Assembly (NCBI GenBank): GCA_036346355.1
Contig: CM070576.1
Coordinates: forward strand, 59,195,712-59,259,711
Direction of reading: 5' to 3'
DNA length: 64,000 nucleotides
From: Rhipidocladum racemiflorum
Taxonomy: Eukaryota; Streptophyta; Magnoliopsida; Poales; Poaceae
Part shown: piece by piece, positions 58,575-64,000 of the stretch
How positions within the stretch are numbered: the stretch's first letter is position 1
Layout of the letters: every line of letters starts with the position of its first letter
The notes under the pieces: generated by a model
What the model saw: only the letters and a program-made list of their open reading frames with translations
Told to the model about the DNA's origin: nothing
The model's database searches: none
Position numbers and translations under genes: made by a program

Positions 58575-59150
58575 ATGTCCATGCCCGACCGCCGCTCCGC
58601 CGCCACGTCCCCATCGCTCCGCTTCCTCGGACTCCTCAAGCAGCCAGACGGCGCCGGCGTCGGCCAGGAGCTCGAGCTCGACGAGCGTGACGTCGTCTGG
58701 TCGTCGTCCACCTCCTCGTCGTCCTCGCCGTCGCCCACCCCGTCCCCATCCGCCGGCAGCCTCCGCCGGCCCCTCTCCTCCCTCGGCTTCCCCGGGGGCA
58801 GCGTCGGCCTGTCCGCGCTCCTCGCCGACGACCACGCGCCCACCGTGGCCATCCCGGCCGCGGCCCGCCCGGAGAAGCAGCAGCCCCCGCAGCCGTACCA
58901 CCAGTCGGCGCCGGTCGCCGTGCCGGCCTGGCCCAAGGGGATGGACAGGGACGTGCGTCTCCGGGAAGCGGAACAGGAGGCCGAATGGGAGGGCGACAAC
59001 GAATTTGTGGTGCCGCCGCACGAGATGGCCGCTCGGCGCGCGGCTGCGGCGGCGTCGGTGATGGAGGGCGCCGGGCGCACGCTGAAGGGACGTGACCTCC
59101 GGCGCATGCGCAACGCCGTGTGGCGCACCACCGGCTTCCTCGACCTGTGA
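58575..59150 (+). CDS. S40 / DUF584 senescence-regulator-like protein (191 aa, intronless)
   Basis: Members such as barley S40 and Arabidopsis S40-3 are nuclear proteins linked to leaf senescence and stress; no biochemical activity is established. The frame is continuous and shows the family blocks in order: LRFLGLLK (15-22), ELDERDVVWS (34-43) before a Ser/Pro-rich linker (44-60), LRRPLSSLGF (63-72), GLSALL (78-83), QSAPVAVPAWPK (110-121), EFVVPPHEMAARRA (143-156) and the C-terminal signature GAGRTLKGRDLRRMRN followed by TGFLDL. The length, 191 aa, is within the normal range. I use ATG 58575; a second ATG two codons later would change little. The GC-rich coding sequence produces several antisense frames, which are shadows. 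Transcription probably starts shortly after the TATA box at 58484. Confidence 0.92.
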   Translation: MSMPDRRSAATSPSLRFLGLLKQPDGAGVGQELELDERDVVWSSSTSSSSSPSPTPSPSAGSLRRPLSSLGFPGGSVGLSALLADDHAPTVAIPAAARPEKQQPPQPYHQSAPVAVPAWPKGMDRDVRLREAEQEAEWEGDNEFVVPPHEMAARRAAAAASVMEGAGRTLKGRDLRRMRNAVWRTTGFLDL

Positions 59151-60050
59151 AAAAGGTTGCTCCTTTGGAGGTTTCTTTCACTACTCACGCCACTCCACCG
59201 TGAGGCTACTTGGCTGTTAGCAAGCTGCGTGGTGTTGTGATCGATATTGGAAAACGTGGGGATTTTCTTGCAAAGTTTGGGGTTTTAGGGGCAATATTTT
59301 GATAGGTATTTGTTGTCAAGTATACGTATTGACAAGTGCTTTTATGTTTTTCCTAGAAGAAATTTACACTGATTATTTAAGATCTGTGCAATTTTCTTTT
59401 GGGGAGGATGTACTAAGTGTCATTTAGAAATAATTTTATTCAGTACAATGTTCAAATTAGATAAATTTGATGTGTGGTAAGGCACGTACGTGTAATTCGT
59501 ACAGTATATTTTTTTTGTGTATAAGTGGGGAAAAGATGTGATGTGTGTACGTGCATGGTTTTTGTATACCATTGTGATTAACAGTGTTTTTTTGTATACC
59601 ATTGTGATTAACAGAGTGCTTCTCTTATATGCACTTTATCCAAATCCGAAAGAAACTCGATTCGTATGCTAGCTTATTGTGGTTACTTGCACTGACGCTT
59701 CCTTTTGCATTGCTTGGATTAATGTCGTGCCCTCCTTTGTTTTGATTTGTACAAGACTGCTGGTAGGTTGCAATCCATTAGCAAAAACTAAGGAGAAAAC
59801 ATTGGATCTTTTGGTTTGTTTTGCCTTGCAAGATTCTTTTAGTATTCACTATGTGGGTGTTGTAGCATGATACCAACAACGGGTGTTATATTAACATATA
59901 CTTTACCGTGATATTAGTTGTCCAAACCAATATTCACAATTTGTTCCATCTGAAAGCCTAGTTGTTTCGCAATGTAGTACTTAGTCACAAATGAAGGTAT
60001 CCATTATTATTGGGTACAGCCGTTCCCAAGATGAATGGTGTTTTAAAATA
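59151..60050. other. 3' UTR of the S40-like gene and AT-rich spacer
   Basis: The first 200-300 bases are likely 3' UTR. ATTGTGATTAACAG occurs twice near 59570 and 59600 as a small local duplication. No gene was seen. Confidence 0.45.
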
Positions 60051-60240
60051 GCATGCCTGGGAGGCTGGGAGCACGGAGCCTTGCTCGGTTGGCAAGGATG
60101 TCAGCTGCACGTCTAGCCGTTCTACGTTCGAGCATTGCTCGACGCGGATAGCTCATAGAGCCAAGTGTGTGGGGGTATGAATGGATGCACTTTTGTAGTT
60201 CGTTATTATTCTCCTTTAATAAATACTAGAGATTTGGCCA
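60051..60240 (+). mobile_element. Probable tRNA-derived SINE
   Basis: An A-box-like TTGCTCGGTTGG (60081-60092) and a B-box-like CGTTCGAGC (60125-60133) are at pol III promoter spacing. A short body and an AT-rich tail (CCTTTAATAAATAC) follow. The family was not identified and no flanking duplication was found. Confidence 0.5.
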
Positions 60241-60558
60241 ATTTTATTTTTAAAAAATAACATGCGTGGTGAAATCATGTTTAGTACTCGGATCAGGTAA
60301 AAGTAAAAGTTTGCTTGGTTTTATATATCAGATCAAGGAAGCTGCATCCTATAAGAAAATAGAGACTTTTTACTATTATTAGGATGTACCTAATTTATAT
60401 TGAGTTATTATTAATAATGGCAAAAATTTAGGGTAGAGGTACTAATTTTTAGTACCTCTTGTTACTACTCTAAATTAAATTTTGGTATTTTCTAAGTATG
60501 TTAAAAAGTCTCGAGAAATTAACAATGAAGACCAACAATTTCTCCAACTTAAACAAGT
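60241..60558. other. AT-rich spacer, nothing recognised
   Basis: Low coding potential, with TAGTACCTCT-type words repeated inversely near 60437-60462. Confidence 0.45.
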
Positions 60559-61245
60559 GTTCACTGTAGTAGCCCCCCCCCCCTTCTCCCTCCATCCTAA
60601 AATATAAGGCATAATTGTTTTTTTTTTCAAGTCCCAGAATACAGGGTGCGGCGCCTCTTTGGCTCCTGTTCTGGCTTCTCTCTTATCTCTCATGCGCATG
60701 CATGCATGAATCTTCTCTCACATCTCTCATGCGCATGCATGCATGCATTAACCCCTTTGAGCTCCGCGTGTGACGCAATTGTTTTCTTGGTCTCTGCGTT
60801 GGTAGGAGTTACACCTTATATAATGGGATGGAGGGAGTACAAAACTAGCCTTGTGCCATATAAAATTGCAAAAATAGCACCTAGCCCACACTTACCACAT
60901 CCGGGAAGCGCAAAAGCCAACTTCCATGGTGGGGTAGCGGAAGCAAAGCTTCCGTGCATAGCAAGCGCGGAACACGGTGTGGGATCGCATGACGCGAGGC
61001 GCGCAGGCGAGCCAGCTTGGGGCGCGCGGGCGAGCCAGCATGAGGGCAAGCGCTGGGCGCGGGGCGCTTGCGTTCGTCTGGGGACGTGTGTGCTTGCCGC
61101 GCCTTGCTTCCGCGTTACTCCACCACGGAAGATGGTTTTCACGCTTCCTGGGCACGGTAGAGGTGAGCTAGAGGGTTATTTTTATAATTTTATTTGACAC
61201 AAGGCTAGCTTTGTAAAAAAAATTCAAAGGGCTACTACAGTGAAC
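60559..61245. mobile_element. Long-TIR element with GC-rich core, copy 2 (Mutator-like?)
   Basis: The outer ends GTTCACTGTAGTAGCCC (60559-60575) and its complement (61229-61245) are exact. Inside them AAAACTAGCCTTGTGCCATA and its inverted partner AAAGCTAGCCTTGTGTCAAA continue for about 95 imperfect bases to CTTCC.TGGTGG. The left repeat is interrupted by a Stowaway MITE. The core (about 60935-61120) is very GC-rich and open in several frames, but shows no known protein. It is similar in plan to 54830-55223. No target duplication was recognised. Confidence 0.65.
60586..60837. mobile_element. Stowaway MITE nested in the long-TIR element
   Basis: The ends are CTCCCTCCATCCTAAAATAT and, on the other strand, CTCCCTCCATCCCATTATAT. 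TA follows on the right (60838-60839); the left flank reads TT, one base from TA. The interior has ATGCGCATGCATGCATG runs. Confidence 0.8.
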
Positions 61246-62179
61246 TTCTCTTTAAGCTTATAAGATTGAAAGGGGGATATATATATAGAGCTAAGTTTAT
61301 TTTCCAGACAATAGAAGGCGAGCGAATCATGTTACCCACTGCTGACAGTGCTATGTGCTAATCCATTATCTATTATTGTTTTAACCATTCGTTTTGGGTT
61401 GATTCACAATCGCCTCATAGGCTCACAGAACAGTACAATGATGCCTCCAACTCCATCAAGAATTCAAGTCTTACTTTTCTGTTAAGTTGAAACCACCCGT
61501 GCTAATTACTCCCGGTACCGTCATTAGTCTTGTCTCTCCCAAAAGCAGAGAGAACGATTGGTACTTGCTGTCAAGATTCGATATCATTGTTTTGGATTAT
61601 GTCAAACTATCAATGGAGTAAGTATGACGGCTCATTCCATGCTTTCCCCACCACACTGTAGATGAAGATGAGGTTTTGTTGGTTCCACACTTCTACTGGG
61701 GAATTGGGATATTCTTCAATGAATGGGCTAAAACTTTCATCTTGTAACTGTTCAATTTTTTTCTTTCACGATCACGTTCAGTTGGTATATTTGAATTATA
61801 AAACTATTTATATGTAAGAACATACGAGGGGACTAGTTATTCTATCCATATAAGATGCTATTTGAACTATTTATATTATATTTTTGGCAAATTTTGAACT
61901 TATTGTTGGATTCATGATGTTATGAAATTGTAATACAAAACTATACAATTACGTTTGTCTAGTTTCGTCGTTGAGCAGTATTGTTTATTCGTTTCGGACT
62001 CCTATTACGTGCATGGGTCAAGTTGCTCTACGGCCTCTGCTCGCATGATCTTTTAAGACATGTACAATAAAGCCACCTTAGCTAACTATTAGCATGCACA
62101 CATTAACTTTGTTCTATGTGGACGAGTGAGACAAGAAGAGAGATAAGAGAGCCGGCCTTTATTTAGCAGCCAACATCGC
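61246..62179. other. Intergenic AT-rich stretch
   Basis: No gene recognised. TAAGACATGTACAATAA near 62054 may be the left end of a MITE whose right end (TTATTGTAACTGCTCTTA, about 63298-63316) lies beyond the hAT element. Confidence 0.4.
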
Positions 62180-63073
62180 TAGGGATGGGCTATTTTTAAC
62201 CGAAACCGAACCGAACCGAATTAACTGAAAAAATTGTTTTTTTGGTTTTTGGTTCGGTTTTTATTTTAGCACTGCTCGATTTTCTATTTTCGGTTTGGTT
62301 TTGTAATCCCATCCATCAAATAACCGATCAAGCTCTCTACCGTTCAATGGCCATTCCATTTCCTCTCCCTCCCTCACCCCGTGGCTCTCCCCGAAGATGG
62401 CGCACCTCCCTTCCTCGCCCCCCGCTCCTCTCCCCATGCGGCTCCCTCCCTCCGTCCCTCGCCCCCACCTCCCTCCCTCTCCCCATCCCCACGTGCGGCC
62501 GATCGGCCACTTGGCCCGATTCATCTCCCTGCGCAAGGGCGCATGGCTCCTTCCCTCGCCCCCTCTACCTCCCTCCCGCCTGCCCCCTCGCCTCCTGCCA
62601 CCTCTCCCCACACACGGCTCCTTCCCTCTCCCGGCCCTCGCCGACCGCCTCCTCCCTCCCTCCTGCCCCCTTGCCTCCTACTGGCCCCTTGCCTCCCTCC
62701 GCCACTCCCTAGCCTCATCGCCCTGCCTCCCCTTTCCCCTCCGGCGCGGTGCCCCCGCTGCCGCCCTACCTCCCCTTCCCCCTTCAGCTGGGCATCGAAA
62801 GCAGGCGTAGGGACAGTGACGACGGGCATGGGCGGGGCGACGGCGACGGCGTGCGCACCGCGTTGGCATGGGTGGGATGACGATGACAGGAGGCCGTAGC
62901 CAGCACATGGCGACAGTGTGACGCATGGGGAAGTCAGAGGCAGAGCAGAGCTGCCAATGAACCGAAAACCGAAATAACCGAACCGAATTAATGCGGTTTG
63001 GTTTTCAATTCTCAAAAACCGAATTTTTTAAAATCGAACTGTATAAGCCGAAAAAACCGAATCCCCAGCCCTA
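62180..63073. mobile_element. Non-autonomous hAT element with GC-rich core
   Basis: Left end TAGGGATGGGCTATTTTTAA and right end, on the other strand, TAGGGCTGGGGATTCGGTTT, with AACCGAACCGAA subterminal words on both sides. The flanking octamers AACATCGC (62172-62179) and AGCATGGC (63074-63081) agree at six of eight bases. The middle 500 bases are Pro/Arg-coding in several frames because of CCCTCC repeats. I see no transposase and no real gene. Confidence 0.72.
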
Positions 63074-64000
63074 AGCATGGCACGGAAAACAATGTGCTAT
63101 CGCTAGCCAAAAGCCGGTGTTGGAGCAAGTACGCTTATTTTAAATGATATGGATGAGATATAATTTTATACAAGCTTTAATGTTATACCCAAAAGTGTTT
63201 CTCTAAAGATAACTTTTAGATATAGTTATTGTATAAGGTGGATTTATCGCTTACTTTAAATGATATAGATGAGAGATAGAGTAAATAATAGATTTTGTTA
63301 TTGTAACTGCTCTTAGGTGATGCGCACGATCACATATCCCTCGATCAAGCGGGCACATACCGTGGAAAGCAAGCGGTTAGATAGCGCCGGGCATCATCGA
63401 CCGCCTCTCTCCTGCTCAAGGCTTTCACCACCACAAGGTAATTCTTTTGCCGATTTTGCTGCCACGTGTTAGGTTCTGATGCGGATTGTGGATTATGCTG
63501 ATCGATCTCTCGTCTTACCTTGGACCTCTCTGGTATGCATATGCCCGTTCGACTTGCATCAAAGTAGAGAGCCACTTGTTTAGGTTTCTACGACATATTT
63601 GTTTGTGATATACGCTAAGTTAGTGATTCGATGGACCTTTTAACCCAAGAGTGACGAATTTGATGGGAAAGTTAAAGTCTTTTTGATAATGCGCTCTGCA
63701 AGTTCTTTTTAACAATGTGTTCTGCAAGTTCCAATCTTACAGTGGAGACAGACAGACAGACAGACAAACGGAATCAGAAGTACGGGAAAAAAAATTTCCG
63801 GGAGCAATCGGATCAAAAACCTTTTCAGAGAACTTGAGCATCTTGTGCCCAACGTTGGATGCGAAGCCGCTTCATATGGTCGAATCAAGGCAGCTCTGGG
63901 CCATTATAGCAGAATCACAAATCAAAGATGACCGAAGAGAGTCCTGCTCCATGGTGGACACAAGCCATGTACATCACTGATCGGGAGGCAGCAGTAGCAC
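63074..64000. other. Intergenic end of window
   Basis: Contains a (GACA)n microsatellite at 63746-63765 and two similar phrases, TTTAAATGATAT.GATGAGA, near 63140 and 63257. No gene was supported. Confidence 0.5.

Noticed and set aside
58500..59188. 173-216-codon antisense frames over the S40-like gene
   Set aside because: Shadows of a GC-rich real gene on the plus strand, which carries all S40 family motifs.
62242..62899. Pro-rich 137-172-codon frames
   Set aside because: They come from CCCTCC repeats in the core of a hAT element and occur in three frames at once.
1..64000. CRISPR arrays, bacterial operons, ribosomal RNA genes, known conserved microRNA sequences
   Set aside because: Looked for and not seen; the tandem repeats present are microsatellites, arrays without spacers, or transposon subterminal repeats.

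Overview
This window is plant nuclear DNA from a grass (Poaceae). The evidence is intron-containing genes with GC-rich first exons, four genes whose closest remembered relatives are rice proteins, and a background of grass-type transposons: a chromovirus LTR retrotransposon, solo LTRs, and Tourist, Stowaway, hAT and CACTA miniatures. No bacterial or organellar features and no CRISPR array were seen.

Layout. 1-13.4 kb is intergenic and repeat-rich: a non-autonomous hAT, a Tourist-like MITE, a GTTTCA-rich array between two direct repeats, a 3.5-kb solo LTR, then about 4 kb of unique-looking DNA. 13.66-25.25 kb is one complete Tekay/Del-like Ty3 element with 3.3-kb LTRs and a 5-bp target duplication. 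Its gag and pol frames are broken. 25.25-27.9 kb is old repeat debris. 29.08-34.58 kb (+) is an eight-coding-exon sphingoid long-chain-base kinase gene (LCBK1-like, 753 aa). 38.57-39.46 kb (+) is a two-exon HD-Zip I transcription factor that I take to be the HOX22 orthologue (250 aa). 40-51 kb is a transposon-rich spacer (hAT, CACTA, solo LTRs, one nested inside a hAT). 52.05-54.39 kb (+) is a four-exon membrane protein of the At1g16860-like family (321 aa). 54.8-57.3 kb is repeats plus a small broken gene fragment. 58.58-59.15 kb (+) is an intronless S40/DUF584 senescence-regulator-like gene (191 aa). The last 5 kb is again repeats.

The four genes all lie on the plus strand and are separate transcription units, not an operon. 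From memory the same set occurs close together on rice chromosome 4, so I infer this is the collinear block in another grass, expanded by transposons. Two genes have plausible stress or senescence roles (HOX22-like, S40-like), one acts in sphingolipid signalling, and one has no known function.

I did not find a convincing undescribed biological system. The most useful observations concern nested transposons, two long-TIR elements with GC-rich cores, a tRNA-like stretch inside a CACTA miniature, a perfect hairpin, and differences between the two LTRs that look more like consensus-sequence errors than age. Exon boundaries were read by eye from splice signals and frame; coordinates of repeats without a target duplication are approximate.
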